Positions 10,222 to 20,582 of a DNA stretch of 64,000 bases are shown in pieces (positions within the stretch are counted from its first letter, which is position 1; the number at the start of each line of letters is the position of its first letter). Source of the stretch: Marinobacter halophilus. Its GTDB lineage: Bacteria; Pseudomonadota; Gammaproteobacteria; Pseudomonadales; Oleiphilaceae. The notes under the pieces are model-generated. The model ran no database searches, was not told the origin of the DNA, and saw only the letters and a list, made by a program, of their open reading frames with translations. The position numbers were made by a program, and so were the translations under genes. Location: NCBI RefSeq assembly GCF_003007685.1, contig NZ_PXNN01000017.1:434001-498000 (forward strand), given 5' to 3'.

Positions 10222-10279
10222 TTCAGACAGCGCGCTGGTGTATCATACAGCCCCTAATTTTTGTCCGATTCTTTGATGA

Positions 10280-11662
<1,383 letters not shown>

Positions 11663-11676
11663 ACCGGAGCAACACC

Positions 11677-12828
11677 ATGGATATGCTGGGCGGGCTGACA
11701 GCGTCTGAATTTCTGCGCGACTACTGGCAGAAGAAACCTCTGGTCATCCGCCAGGCATTTCCGGGCTTTCAATGCCCGGTCAGTCCGGACGAACTGGCAG
11801 GCCTGGCCTGCGAAGAAGCGGTGGAATCCCGCATCGTCATTGAAGATGACGCCGGCAAACCCTGGCAGTTGCACAATGGGCCGTTTACCCCGGAGCGCTT
11901 CAGCGAACTGCCGGAACAGGACTGGACCCTGCTGGTGCAGGGCCTGGACCACTGGGTACCCGAAATTGCCGACCTGCTGGAGCAATTCCGCTTTATCCCG
12001 AACTGGCGCCTTGACGACATCATGGCCAGTTACGCGCCCAAAGGCGGCAGCGTTGGCCCCCATTACGACATGTACGATGTCTTTCTGCTGCAGGCCCAGG
12101 GCCACCGGCGCTGGACCTTCGGCGGCCATTGTGACCACACCTCGCCTCGGGTAGACGGCACACCCCTGCGTATCCTCAGCAGCTGGGACGGCGAAGAAAC
12201 CGTAACCCTGGCGCCTGGCGACATGTTGTACCTGCCCCCGGGTATTGGTCACCACGGCATTGCCGAAGATGACTGCATCACGCTCTCCGTCGGCTTCCGG
12301 GCACCCACTCTGGATGACCTGCTGACCGGCTTCACCGATTATCTGAGCCATCAGGCGACAGCCGCCGAGCATTTGAACGACCCGGACCTGAAAGTTCAGG
12401 ACAATCCCGGCACCATCGCACCGCACGTGATTGATCGCCTCGACAGTGTGATTCGAGAACAACTCGGCGACCGCCGCAACCTGGCCCTGTGGTTTGGCCA
12501 GTTCGCGACGGCGCCCAAGAGTCTGGACATCGTGGTACCCGCCGATGAGCCGGCCGCGGCCGCAGATCTTGCCGAAGCCATCCGTGCCGGTGAGCAGCTG
12601 CGCTGGAATGAAGGCTCCCGTTTTGCCTATCACGAACTGGACAATGAAACCGCCCTGTTTGTCGACGGCGAGCAATATTTGCTCAAAGGCGATGCGCAAC
12701 CGCTGGCCCCCTTGCTGTGTGCCGGCGCCCGCATTGATATGGCAGCATTGGCCGAATTCGCCGGTGATGGCGCCCTGCTCGGCCTGCTGACCACCTTTTA
12801 CAACCAGGGCTCGGTCTACTTCGAGTAA
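11677..12828 (+). CDS. roxA: 50S ribosomal protein L16 3-hydroxylase (JmjC oxygenase RoxA/YcfD)
   Basis: An iron(II)/2-oxoglutarate oxygenase that hydroxylates an arginine in ribosomal protein L16. The JmjC core near residues 90-205 has the metal-binding HYD triad start in GPHYDMYDVFLLQ and the distal histidine in PPGIGHHGIAEDDC. A helical dimerisation part and a winged-helix C-terminal domain make up the rest of the 383 residues. It lies 14 bases after purB, and the GNAT gene follows after three bases. The long open frame antisense to it is a shadow. Confidence 0.92.
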   Translation: MDMLGGLTASEFLRDYWQKKPLVIRQAFPGFQCPVSPDELAGLACEEAVESRIVIEDDAGKPWQLHNGPFTPERFSELPEQDWTLLVQGLDHWVPEIADLLEQFRFIPNWRLDDIMASYAPKGGSVGPHYDMYDVFLLQAQGHRRWTFGGHCDHTSPRVDGTPLRILSSWDGEETVTLAPGDMLYLPPGIGHHGIAEDDCITLSVGFRAPTLDDLLTGFTDYLSHQATAAEHLNDPDLKVQDNPGTIAPHVIDRLDSVIREQLGDRRNLALWFGQFATAPKSLDIVVPADEPAAAADLAEAIRAGEQLRWNEGSRFAYHELDNETALFVDGEQYLLKGDAQPLAPLLCAGARIDMAALAEFAGDGALLGLLTTFYNQGSVYFE

Positions 12829-12831
12829 GCC

Positions 12832-13797
12832 ATGACACCAAGATTCCGCAAATACAGCTGGCAACTGGCACCCGACTCGATCCGTAACATCCGCCAACGG
12901 GTGTTCGTTGATGAACAGAAAGTGCCGCCAGAACTGGAGTGGGATGATACCGATGAAATCGCTGACCACTACCTGGTGGTCGATCGTCACAATGCGCCCG
13001 TTGCCACCGCCCGCCTGTTCTCAACTCTGGAGGAAACCGGTTACATCGGCCGGATGGCCGTACTTCCCGAGTACCGGGGCAAAGGTATTGGCGAAGCACT
13101 GTTGCGTCACCTGCTGACCGAATCCGCCGGGCGTTTTCAGGAGCTACGGCTATCGGCCCAGAAACACGCTACAGGCTTCTACCAACGCTGCGGTTTCCAC
13201 ATCTGTTCAGCCCCCTACAACGATGCCGGCATTCCTCACCTGGACATGCGCTGTCTGGCACCGGCATTGGCCAATCAGGCTACCATCAAGCGGTCACAAC
13301 CACTGATTCTTGGTGCAGACACTGAAAGCTGGCTGTTTGATCACGAGGCACCCATGCTCGGCCTGATGGACTCACTGGTCGGCCAGGCCGGGCAGCGGCT
13401 CTGGCTGTATGACCGGTTTTTAGATCATGACCTCTATGACCGCCACCAACTGCGAGAACTGATTTCAGCAGTGGCCCGCCGGCACCGGTTAAGTGATGTA
13501 AGATTGCTGATCCACGATGACAAGCCGCTGGTGCAGAGACGACACCAGCTGGTTGAACTGATGCGCCGGCTGACCAGTCGCATTGAACTGAGGCTGGTAA
13601 ACCGGGACTACCCGATAGAAGATCAGCCGTTTTTGCTGACAGACCGGGAAGGTATTCTCTGTCGGCACGATTTCAGCAAGCCCGAAGGCTTCGCCAATTT
13701 TTCGGCAGGCGGGCGAGTAAGGGTCAAGGCGGAAGCGTTCCAGCGTATGTGGGACGCTGCCCGGCCCTCACTGGAACTACGGGAACTACCGATCTGA
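12832..13797 (+). CDS. GNAT N-acetyltransferase fused to a conserved C-terminal domain
   Basis: Residues 1-145 are a complete GNAT domain: IRQRVFVDEQKVPPELEWD at the N-terminus, the acetyl-CoA loop MAVLPEYRGKGIGEALL, and YQRCGF. Residues 155-321 form a second domain, beginning LILGADTESWLFDHEAP, that resembles an uncharacterised C-terminal domain seen in Pseudomonas and Marinobacter GNATs. It contains the repeated histidine-rich stretches LYDRHQLRELI and QRRHQLVELM, vaguely like phospholipase-D-type folds. It starts three bases after the L16 hydroxylase. The substrate is unknown. Its last 12 bases overlap the convergent LysR gene. Confidence 0.82.
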   Translation: MTPRFRKYSWQLAPDSIRNIRQRVFVDEQKVPPELEWDDTDEIADHYLVVDRHNAPVATARLFSTLEETGYIGRMAVLPEYRGKGIGEALLRHLLTESAGRFQELRLSAQKHATGFYQRCGFHICSAPYNDAGIPHLDMRCLAPALANQATIKRSQPLILGADTESWLFDHEAPMLGLMDSLVGQAGQRLWLYDRFLDHDLYDRHQLRELISAVARRHRLSDVRLLIHDDKPLVQRRHQLVELMRRLTSRIELRLVNRDYPIEDQPFLLTDREGILCRHDFSKPEGFANFSAGGRVRVKAEAFQRMWDAARPSLELRELPI

Positions 13798-14796
13798 CTG
13801 CTGGCCCAGAGACACTTGGGGTGATTCAAACTGGGCGCCGAAGGGCGCAAATTCTTCATCGACTTCTTCCGCCACTTCCGCAATCAGTTTCCTCAACCAC
13901 TGATGGTCCGAGTTATGTTGTAACAGGGGACTCCAGGCCATTTTCAGTTCAAACGGCGGAATTTCAAAGGGCGGCACTTTCACCACCAGATTGGCGTTTT
14001 CCTTCTGAAGCCAGGCCGCTCTCGAGGGCAAGGTGGCAATCAGGTCATGCTGTTCGGCCAACAACATGGCCACCTGATAATGCCGGGTAAACACGGAAAT
14101 CTGGCGTTTACGACCCATGCGACCCAATGCCTCATCGACCCAACCCAGGCGCTGCACATCCTTGGGATTCACCCCCACGCCCACACCAAAGCCGGTTTTG
14201 CTGACCCAGATATGACTGGCATCCAGATAAGTATCCAGAGTAAACGGCTCGCTCAGGACAGGATTGCGGGCATTCATCAGGCAGGCGAAGTACTCGGTCC
14301 ACAGGGTTTTCTGATGGAACGACTGTGGGATCTTGTCAAACCGGTTGATGGCCATGTCCAGCCTGCCCTGCTCCACGTCCAGAAAGCTCACATCACTGGG
14401 GGTAAGCACATCAAGCGTGACATGGGGCGCCTCCTGACGAATACGACGGAGCACCCGCGGCATCAGACAAGATTCGGCATAATCGCTGGCCATGATACGA
14501 AACACTCGTTGGCTTTCCTGCGCTGCGAACGGCGTCTTTTCCTGCACCGCCTGTTCAATATCGGAGAGAATGCCTCGCACCAACGGTTGCAGCTCACGGG
14601 CTCGTTCAGTCGCGGTCATACCCTCACTGGTGCGCACCAGTATCGGGTCACCAAATAGATCCCGTAACCGGCGCAAACCGTTACTCATAGCCGGCTGGGT
14701 GATGCCGAGATGATTTGCCGCTTTGGTCACATTTCGCTCGCGTAACAAGACGTCAAGATACACCAGCAAATTGAGATCAACCCGGGAAATATCCAT
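13786..14796 (-). CDS. LysR-family transcriptional regulator (NodD/NahR-like)
   Basis: A 336-residue regulator. The winged helix-turn-helix occupies residues 6-65 (NLLVYLDVLLRERNVTKAA ... ITQPAMSNGLRRLRDLFGDP), and the MDISRVDLNLL start and SEGMTATERA wing are typical of the NodD/NahR branch. The rest is a type 2 periplasmic-binding-like effector domain. The divergent gene at 15037 is 240 bases away and could be a target. No ligand can be deduced, and no aromatic degradation genes are nearby. Confidence 0.88.
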   Translation of the reverse strand: MDISRVDLNLLVYLDVLLRERNVTKAANHLGITQPAMSNGLRRLRDLFGDPILVRTSEGMTATERARELQPLVRGILSDIEQAVQEKTPFAAQESQRVFRIMASDYAESCLMPRVLRRIRQEAPHVTLDVLTPSDVSFLDVEQGRLDMAINRFDKIPQSFHQKTLWTEYFACLMNARNPVLSEPFTLDTYLDASHIWVSKTGFGVGVGVNPKDVQRLGWVDEALGRMGRKRQISVFTRHYQVAMLLAEQHDLIATLPSRAAWLQKENANLVVKVPPFEIPPFELKMAWSPLLQHNSDHQWLRKLIAEVAEEVDEEFAPFGAQFESPQVSLGQQSDR

Positions 14797-15036
14797 TTGG
14801 TGCTCCGTTCAAATCGTTACTTGGCCACGGGCTACCCGACCAACTCATTCATTGCCATAATATACAGCAAACCGATAATTCATTAAATAAATGCCCTGTT
14901 TGTTCAACTTACAAGCAGAAACGGACGAATGGCCAGAATTCTGCTAGGCTTTCAGCGCGTTACCACCTAACATCAACAATGCGAGACGGGCCTGCAGGCC
15001 GTCCGTTCACTGAATTCCGGAGCCAATACCGACACC

Positions 15037-15807
15037 ATGGACGCAACCACCATCGTGCTGCTGCTTGCGGCGATCGTCACCATCTCGCTGATCATCATTG
15101 TTATCAGCCAGATGCGCGAAAAAGCCCGGATCGAACGGGTTCGCAAAATGACCGCCCGGGAAGATCTCTACAACCGGGCCTATCGGCTGCTGACGGAAAT
15201 CCCCGGGCAGTACCTGACCGCTGACCTCAAGTTGTTGCTGCTCAAACGCATGGAAGACACCTGCAACGAGCTCATCATGCTGAAATCAGATCAACCGGTC
15301 AGCAAATGGCTCGAGGCGGTCAAACAGACCAAAAAGCAGGTGCTGGACAATACCGACCACCGCCCCCCGGTCAAGATTGACTCTCCCGAGAAAGCAACCT
15401 ACATCAAAGAGCTGCTGCAAAACCTGTTCAAAATGATTGAGGCATTGCACAAGGCCGGCCGAATTGACACGAACACTGCCAAGAAAAACCTCAAATACGT
15501 GCTGTTTCTGGTCCATAAAACCCACGCCGACCTGCACGTATTTCAAGCTCGCGACCATATCCGACAGAACCAGATCCGCAAAGCCATCCATGCCTACCAC
15601 CTGGCCAGCATGGAGCTGGGCAAGTCGAAAGACAATCCATTAGCCATGAAAGCGGTCAAAAGCTTCCGGACCCGCATCAAGGAGCTTGAAGCGAGCATTG
15701 TCGAGGGCAAAACCGATCCCGAAAGCCACGAAACACTGGACCGGGAGTGGGACAACTTCCTGCAAGATGATGGTTCCTGGAAGAAGAAAGCTGATTACGA
15801 CGATTGA
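15037..15807 (+). CDS. Conserved hypothetical protein with one N-terminal membrane segment
   Basis: A 256-residue protein that I cannot assign. Residues 4-25 form one hydrophobic helix (TIVLLLAAIVTISLIIIV), and the remaining 230 residues are predicted to be soluble, charged and mostly helical, so it is probably anchored in the inner membrane facing the cytoplasm. The helical body (TADLKLLLLKRMEDTCNEL, NLFKMIEALHKAGRI, IRKAIHAYHLASMEL) recalls TPR-like packing without a clear repeat. It lies 47 bases before the hybrid kinase gene on the same strand, which suggests a shared transcript. Confidence 0.75.
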   Translation: MDATTIVLLLAAIVTISLIIIVISQMREKARIERVRKMTAREDLYNRAYRLLTEIPGQYLTADLKLLLLKRMEDTCNELIMLKSDQPVSKWLEAVKQTKKQVLDNTDHRPPVKIDSPEKATYIKELLQNLFKMIEALHKAGRIDTNTAKKNLKYVLFLVHKTHADLHVFQARDHIRQNQIRKAIHAYHLASMELGKSKDNPLAMKAVKSFRTRIKELEASIVEGKTDPESHETLDREWDNFLQDDGSWKKKADYDD

Positions 15808-15854
15808 GGTTCACACCTTTACCAACTAATCGGGCACAGGGATGACCATGCACC

Positions 15855-18200
15855 GTGTTTAAGAGTTTCGGCAAACGACTGTCTTACCGCCTGACCCGCG
15901 ATACCGTGCTGGTGGCAATGGTCCTTGGCCTGGCTTTGAACATGATCCAGATTACCCTCGACTATTTTTCCGCCAGAAACGCCATGGAGCGCGACATTCT
16001 GGCGTTGATTGAAATCAGTAACAGCCCGGCGTCCCAGATCGCTTACAACATCGATGTGCGACTTGCGGATGAGCTGCTGGATGGCCTGCTCAAACACCCA
16101 GCTACCGTCGATGCCAGGATTCTGGACAGTGATGGCCAGACCATGTCGGCCGCCAGCGAGAGCAGCCCAATCTCTTCATACCGCTGGACCAGCGATCTGC
16201 TGTTCGGCGCCAGCCGCGTGTTCAGCTCAGAACTCCGGGTACCGCAACTGCAGGAGCTGCCACTGGGGCAGCTTGTGGTGACCATAGACACCTGGCATTA
16301 CGGCTGGCAATTCATTCAGCGCGCCGCCAACACCCTCCTGATCGGACTGCTCAAAAGTCTGGTTCTATCTGTCGCTTTGCTGACAATCTTCTACTTTGTG
16401 CTGACCCGTCCGATGCTTAATGTCATCGAGGCCTTGAGCAAAGTCAGGGCCAGCACCCCTGAAAAGATACGCCTGCCAGTGCCGCCCAATCATCGCTTTG
16501 ATGAGATCGGCACCATGGTAGGCATCATCAACCAGCACCTGGAAAGCATGGAAGGCAGCGTGGCCCAGCTGAGAGCTGCCGAAAGTGCCATGAAAAACTA
16601 TTCCGGCCAGCTGGAACAGGAAGTCGAAGACCGGACCCGGGAGATTTCCGATAAAAACCTGGCGCTGCAACGGGGTAATCGGGCGCTGGTGCGGGCCAAA
16701 GAAGATGCTGTGCGCCGAGCCCGGGCCAGAGCAAACTTCCTGGCCAGCATGAGCCACGAAATCCGCACCCCTCTTAATGGCGTACTGGGGATGCTGGGCC
16801 TGGCGCTTGAGAGCGAGCGCGACGCTGTTCAGCGAAATCAGTTGGAGATTGCCCTGAACGCCGGTGAAAGCCTGCTGGAGCTGCTGAATGACATTCTTGA
16901 CATCTCCAAAGTCGAGGCAGGCAAGCTGAGCCTGGAGAACATTCCATTCAGCATGCGCAGCCTGGTTGAAGTGTGCGCCACACTTCATGCCCAGCAGGCT
17001 CGGCGCAAACATATTCATCTGGTTAATGAAACCGACCCGATGTTGCCAGAGCAATTTCTCGGAGACCCAACACGCACCCGGCAGATTCTGAACAACCTGC
17101 TCAGCAACGCCATCAAATTTACCGATGACGGCAGTGTTCTGGTGCGCACGTCTTACTCAGGCGGCAGCCTGCGCCTGGAGGTCATCGATACCGGTATTGG
17201 CATGTCGCAGAATGGCCTGCATCGGATTTTCTCCCCGTTCTCCCAGGCCGATTCCGATACCACCCGGCTTTATGGCGGTACTGGCCTGGGGCTGACGCTT
17301 TGCCGTCAGTTGGTGGAGCGGATGCACGGGCAGATCCTGGTGGATTCCAGCGAAGGCTCAGGTACCCACTTCACTGTTACCTTGCCGCTTCCGGTCAAGG
17401 AGCCCGCCAACCCGGCGCTTCCAGAGAAAACTGCCACCAAACTGCGTAAGGCCGGCGTGGCCATGGCGATACCTGCGCAGCACCCCCACCGCCTGGCCCT
17501 GGAGTCACAACTCCGGGCCTGGGCGATTCCGGTACGAAGTGCCAGCCGACACCCAGAGGGCATTTTGCTAATGGCGGCCGAACCGGGAGACGTTGAATCC
17601 AGAGCCTTTGCCGATGGCTGGAGTGGTCTGGGGGTGGTACTGGCTGACACCTCGGCAACCGTCACCAGCAATCAACCCGGGCAATATGTCTTGCCGCTGC
17701 CGCTCAGACAAACAGATCTGTACCAATGCCTATGCTCCGCGGCAGGATTGCAAACCAACGACAACATCGCGCTGCCGGATCAGTCGGTTGACGTCTCCGA
17801 CGCTCCTCAGCCGCTGTCTCTCCTACTGGTAGAGGACAACCAGGTCAACCAACTGGTTGCCAGCAGTCTGCTGAAAAAACTGGGCCACCGGGTGGATCAT
17901 GCCGAAAACGGTCAGCGTGCTCTCGAAGCCCTGCAAAAGCGCCACTACGATCTGGTTCTCATGGACTGCCAGATGCCGGTCATGGACGGCTACGAGGCGA
18001 CCCGGGCCATACGGCTCAATCCAGAGTGGCAAAACATTCCGGTGATTGCTGTCACCGCCAACGTCATGCAGGGAGATCGTGAGGATTGTCTGGCTTCGGG
18101 CATGAACGATTACATCACCAAGCCCTACAAACGCGATGAGCTCAAGGCAGTGATCAGGCGCTGGGCTCCGAGTTCTCCAGAGTCACCAGCAAACTCCTGA
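15855..18200 (+). CDS. sagS: Hybrid sensor histidine kinase, SagS-like
   Basis: A 781-residue inner-membrane kinase. Order of parts: membrane helix 16-38, periplasmic sensor about 39-155, second helix 160-182, HAMP 183-240, coiled coil 240-290, HisKA with phospho-acceptor His301 in MSHEIRTPLNG, HATPase with the NAIKFTDDG and GGTGLGL boxes, and a C-terminal receiver with Asp704 in LVLMDCQMPVMDG. There is no Hpt domain, so phosphate would leave to a separate one; SagS of Pseudomonas aeruginosa uses HptB. The neighbours ospR and gpx match PA2824-PA2826. The start is GTG, because the nearby ATGs at 15842 and 15848 are out of frame. Confidence 0.85.
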   Translation: MFKSFGKRLSYRLTRDTVLVAMVLGLALNMIQITLDYFSARNAMERDILALIEISNSPASQIAYNIDVRLADELLDGLLKHPATVDARILDSDGQTMSAASESSPISSYRWTSDLLFGASRVFSSELRVPQLQELPLGQLVVTIDTWHYGWQFIQRAANTLLIGLLKSLVLSVALLTIFYFVLTRPMLNVIEALSKVRASTPEKIRLPVPPNHRFDEIGTMVGIINQHLESMEGSVAQLRAAESAMKNYSGQLEQEVEDRTREISDKNLALQRGNRALVRAKEDAVRRARARANFLASMSHEIRTPLNGVLGMLGLALESERDAVQRNQLEIALNAGESLLELLNDILDISKVEAGKLSLENIPFSMRSLVEVCATLHAQQARRKHIHLVNETDPMLPEQFLGDPTRTRQILNNLLSNAIKFTDDGSVLVRTSYSGGSLRLEVIDTGIGMSQNGLHRIFSPFSQADSDTTRLYGGTGLGLTLCRQLVERMHGQILVDSSEGSGTHFTVTLPLPVKEPANPALPEKTATKLRKAGVAMAIPAQHPHRLALESQLRAWAIPVRSASRHPEGILLMAAEPGDVESRAFADGWSGLGVVLADTSATVTSNQPGQYVLPLPLRQTDLYQCLCSAAGLQTNDNIALPDQSVDVSDAPQPLSLLLVEDNQVNQLVASSLLKKLGHRVDHAENGQRALEALQKRHYDLVLMDCQMPVMDGYEATRAIRLNPEWQNIPVIAVTANVMQGDREDCLASGMNDYITKPYKRDELKAVIRRWAPSSPESPANS

Positions 18201-18618
18201 GCTCCTGCTTGAGGGCAATCAGTCGTTGCGGCTCCACGTCCAGGCCGCAGATCAGACGACCGGGCACCTGACGGGCCAACGTGCGTAATTGCCAGCCCGC
18301 CTCGGTCAACACCAGGCGCACGACTCTCTCATCATTGGCCTGCCGCTGCCGGGTCAGCAAGCCTCGTGCTTGCAGGCGTTTCAATAGAGGTGTCAGAGTG
18401 CCGCTATCCAGCCGTAAACGAGCACCAACATCCGATACCCGGGCCGGCTCGCCATCACCGCCGTGTTCCCAGAGCACCAGCATGACCAGGTACTGCGGGT
18501 AAGTCAGCTCCAGTTCCGCCAGCAAAGGACGATAGCGAGCGGTGACTGCCCGGTTCAGCGCATAAAGTGCAAAACAGATCTGGTTATCCAGGGCCAGTGC
18601 AGGATCTTGCTGAACCAT
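18154..18618 (-). CDS. ospR: MarR/OhrR-type thiol-based regulator OspR
   Basis: A 154-residue winged-helix repressor of the OhrR branch. The reactive N-terminal cysteine typical of peroxide-sensing members is present in the motif NQICFALYALNRAV (Cys15), and the tyrosine used for hydrogen bonding is in LTYPQYLVMLVLWE. The wing (RQANDERVVRLVLTEAG) is complete. It lies one base downstream of gpx on the same strand, so it is co-transcribed with its likely target. Its last 47 bases overlap the end of the convergent kinase gene. OspR of Pseudomonas aeruginosa represses the adjacent gpx gene. Confidence 0.9.
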   Translation of the reverse strand: MVQQDPALALDNQICFALYALNRAVTARYRPLLAELELTYPQYLVMLVLWEHGGDGEPARVSDVGARLRLDSGTLTPLLKRLQARGLLTRQRQANDERVVRLVLTEAGWQLRTLARQVPGRLICGLDVEPQRLIALKQELRSLLVTLENSEPSA

Positions 18619-18619
18619 C

Positions 18620-19105
18620 TCAGAGCAGTTTCTCTATGTCTGCGCGAATATCTGCTGGTTTGGCCGTTGGCGCGTAACGACGAACGACCTGGCCATCACG
18701 GTTGACCAGAAACTTGGTAAAATTCCACTTCACTTTCTCTGACCCCATCAATCCTTTCGCTTCTTTTTTCAGGAAACGAAATAACGGATGAGTGCCGTCA
18801 CCGTTAACCTCAACCTTGGCGAACATCGGAAAGTTGACGCCGTAGTTGAGTGAACAGAACTGACTGATGGCATCGTCGTTACCCGGGTCCTGATTCATGA
18901 ATTGGTTGCAGGGAAAACCCAGCACCTCAAAACCTTTGTCGCCCAGCTGGTCGCGAAGCGCCTGCAAACCTTCAAACTGGGGTGTGAAACCGCATTTTGA
19001 CGCAGTATTGACGATCAACAAGACTTTGCCCTGATACTCCGCCATAGGCGTGTCATTACCCTTGATATCGCGGGCACTGAATTCATAAATTGATTCACCT
19101 GACAT
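18620..19105 (-). CDS. gpx: Glutathione peroxidase / thiol peroxidase
   Basis: A 161-residue GPx-fold peroxidase. The peroxidatic cysteine is in NTASKCGFTPQFEGL, followed by the conserved GFPCNQF motif (which carries the resolving cysteine in thioredoxin-dependent members) and the WNFTKFLVNRDG motif. Bacterial cysteine forms usually use thioredoxin rather than glutathione. The start at 19105 was chosen over upstream ATGs because a GAGGGAG ribosome-binding sequence precedes it and it gives the family N-terminus (MSGESIYEFSARDI). An OhrR-type operator lies 45 bases upstream. Confidence 0.93.
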   Translation of the reverse strand: MSGESIYEFSARDIKGNDTPMAEYQGKVLLIVNTASKCGFTPQFEGLQALRDQLGDKGFEVLGFPCNQFMNQDPGNDDAISQFCSLNYGVNFPMFAKVEVNGDGTHPLFRFLKKEAKGLMGSEKVKWNFTKFLVNRDGQVVRRYAPTAKPADIRADIEKLL

Positions 19106-19141
19106 ACACAGACTCCCTCTCATGTTCATCAATGGATTCAC

Positions 19142-19160
19142 ATTGTGCACAATTAAATTG
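19142..19160. promoter_or_regulatory. Candidate OspR/OhrR operator upstream of gpx
   Basis: Two overlapping perfect palindromes: ATTGTGCACAAT at 19142-19153 and CAATTAAATTG at 19150-19160. The second equals the core of the OhrR operator that I recall from Bacillus subtilis (TACAATTAAATTGTA). It lies 45-55 bases upstream of gpx, in the expected promoter zone of the gpx-ospR transcript. The regulator gene is in the same unit, so autoregulation is likely. Confidence 0.6.
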
Positions 19161-19356
19161 CTCAAAACCAGACTGTCTGTGGCGCATTTCCGGCCAGTCT
19201 CGAGAGTTCACTTCAAAAAACCTCCGCAAACTATCCGGTTTTGGCCACAATTCCACACATTTGCCCCTGTTGCCCCGGGCCATCCCTCCGCTAGAATAGA
19301 ACGCTTCCGATCACCGGAACCCGTTTCCGACCGTTTGTTAAGGACGCCAGTAACCC

Positions 19357-20571
19357 ATGCAGAACTACTTCAAATCCGCCAAGCTCGACAACGTATGTTA
19401 TGAAATTCGTGGCGTGGTTCTGCGTGAGGCCCGTCGCCTGGAAGAAGAAGGCCATCGGGTATTGAAACTGAACATCGGCAATCCGGCGGCCTTTGAACTG
19501 GACGTTCCGGAGGAAATTCAGCAAGACGTCATCTATAACATGCATCAGGCCCAGGGCTACGTTGAATCCAAGGGACTGTTCTCGGCCCGTAAGGCAGTGA
19601 TGCACTATTGCCAGCAACGCGGCATCGCTAAAGTCGACATTGACGACATTTTCCTTGGCAACGGTGTCAGCGAACTGATCGTGATGTCTATGCAGGCGAT
19701 GCTGAACACCGGTGACGAAGTGCTCATTCCAGCGCCGGATTACCCGCTGTGGACAGCTGCCGTCACCTTGTCGAGCGGTAAACCGGTGCATTACCGCTGC
19801 GATGAGCAGCAGAACTGGTTCCCGGACATCGACGACATCAAAAAGAAGATCACCGGTCGCACCCGGGCCATTGTACTGATCAACCCCAACAACCCGACCG
19901 GGGCGGTCTATTCAGTAGAGCTTCTACACCAGGTTATCGAGCTGGCCAGGCAACATAACCTGATGATCCTGTCGGATGAAATCTACGACAAGATTCTGTA
20001 CGACGGCACCCAGCACACCTCCACGGCCTCGCTCGCTGATGACGTATTATTTTTTACCTACAACGGCTTGTCCAAAAACTACCGGGCGGCGGGTTATCGT
20101 TCAGGCTGGATGATTATCAGTGGCGCCAAGCACCGTGCCAGAGACCTGATCGAAGGCATCGAGATGCTCTCCAACATGCGCCTGTGCGCCAACGTACCAG
20201 CGCAACTGGCGATTCAGACATCACTTGGTGGCTATCAGTCCATTAACGACCTCGTGGCGCCCGGTGGCCGTTTGTTCGAGCAGCGAGAAACCGCCTGGCG
20301 GATGCTCAACGACATTCCCGGGGTCAGTTGCGTAAAACCTCAGGGCGCCCTGTATCTGTTCCCAAGGCTCGACCCGAAACACTTTCCCGTGGTCAACGAC
20401 GAAAAACTGGTGCTGGACCTGTTGTTGCAGGAAAAAATCCTGCTGGTACAGGGTTCCGCCTTTAACATTGACGACAAACAGCATCTTCGGGTGGTGTTCC
20501 TGCCCCGGGAAGATACCCTCGCCGACGCCATGACCCGTCTCGGCAACTTCCTCGAGCATTACCGCCAGTAA
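19357..20571 (+). CDS. alaA: Pyridoxal-phosphate aminotransferase, AlaA-type
   Basis: A 404-residue class I/II aminotransferase that resembles glutamate-pyruvate aminotransferase AlaA. Landmarks are LKLNIGNPAAFELDVP near the N-terminus, INPNNPTGAVYS, the aspartate in LSDEIYDKI that contacts the cofactor nitrogen, the PLP-binding lysine in NGLSKNYRAAGYR, and the substrate-binding arginine in HLRVVFLPRE. A related aminotransferase gene stands near gpx and htpX in Pseudomonas aeruginosa. The small gene that follows is 11 bases away. Confidence 0.9.
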   Translation: MQNYFKSAKLDNVCYEIRGVVLREARRLEEEGHRVLKLNIGNPAAFELDVPEEIQQDVIYNMHQAQGYVESKGLFSARKAVMHYCQQRGIAKVDIDDIFLGNGVSELIVMSMQAMLNTGDEVLIPAPDYPLWTAAVTLSSGKPVHYRCDEQQNWFPDIDDIKKKITGRTRAIVLINPNNPTGAVYSVELLHQVIELARQHNLMILSDEIYDKILYDGTQHTSTASLADDVLFFTYNGLSKNYRAAGYRSGWMIISGAKHRARDLIEGIEMLSNMRLCANVPAQLAIQTSLGGYQSINDLVAPGGRLFEQRETAWRMLNDIPGVSCVKPQGALYLFPRLDPKHFPVVNDEKLVLDLLLQEKILLVQGSAFNIDDKQHLRVVFLPREDTLADAMTRLGNFLEHYRQ

Positions 20572-20582
20572 CCGGAGCAGAT

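Noticed and set aside
14989..15000. GGCCTGCAGGCC palindrome before the gene at 15037
   Set aside because: A 12-base palindrome in GC-rich DNA is expected by chance several times in a window of this size; it has no T-run and no known regulator match.
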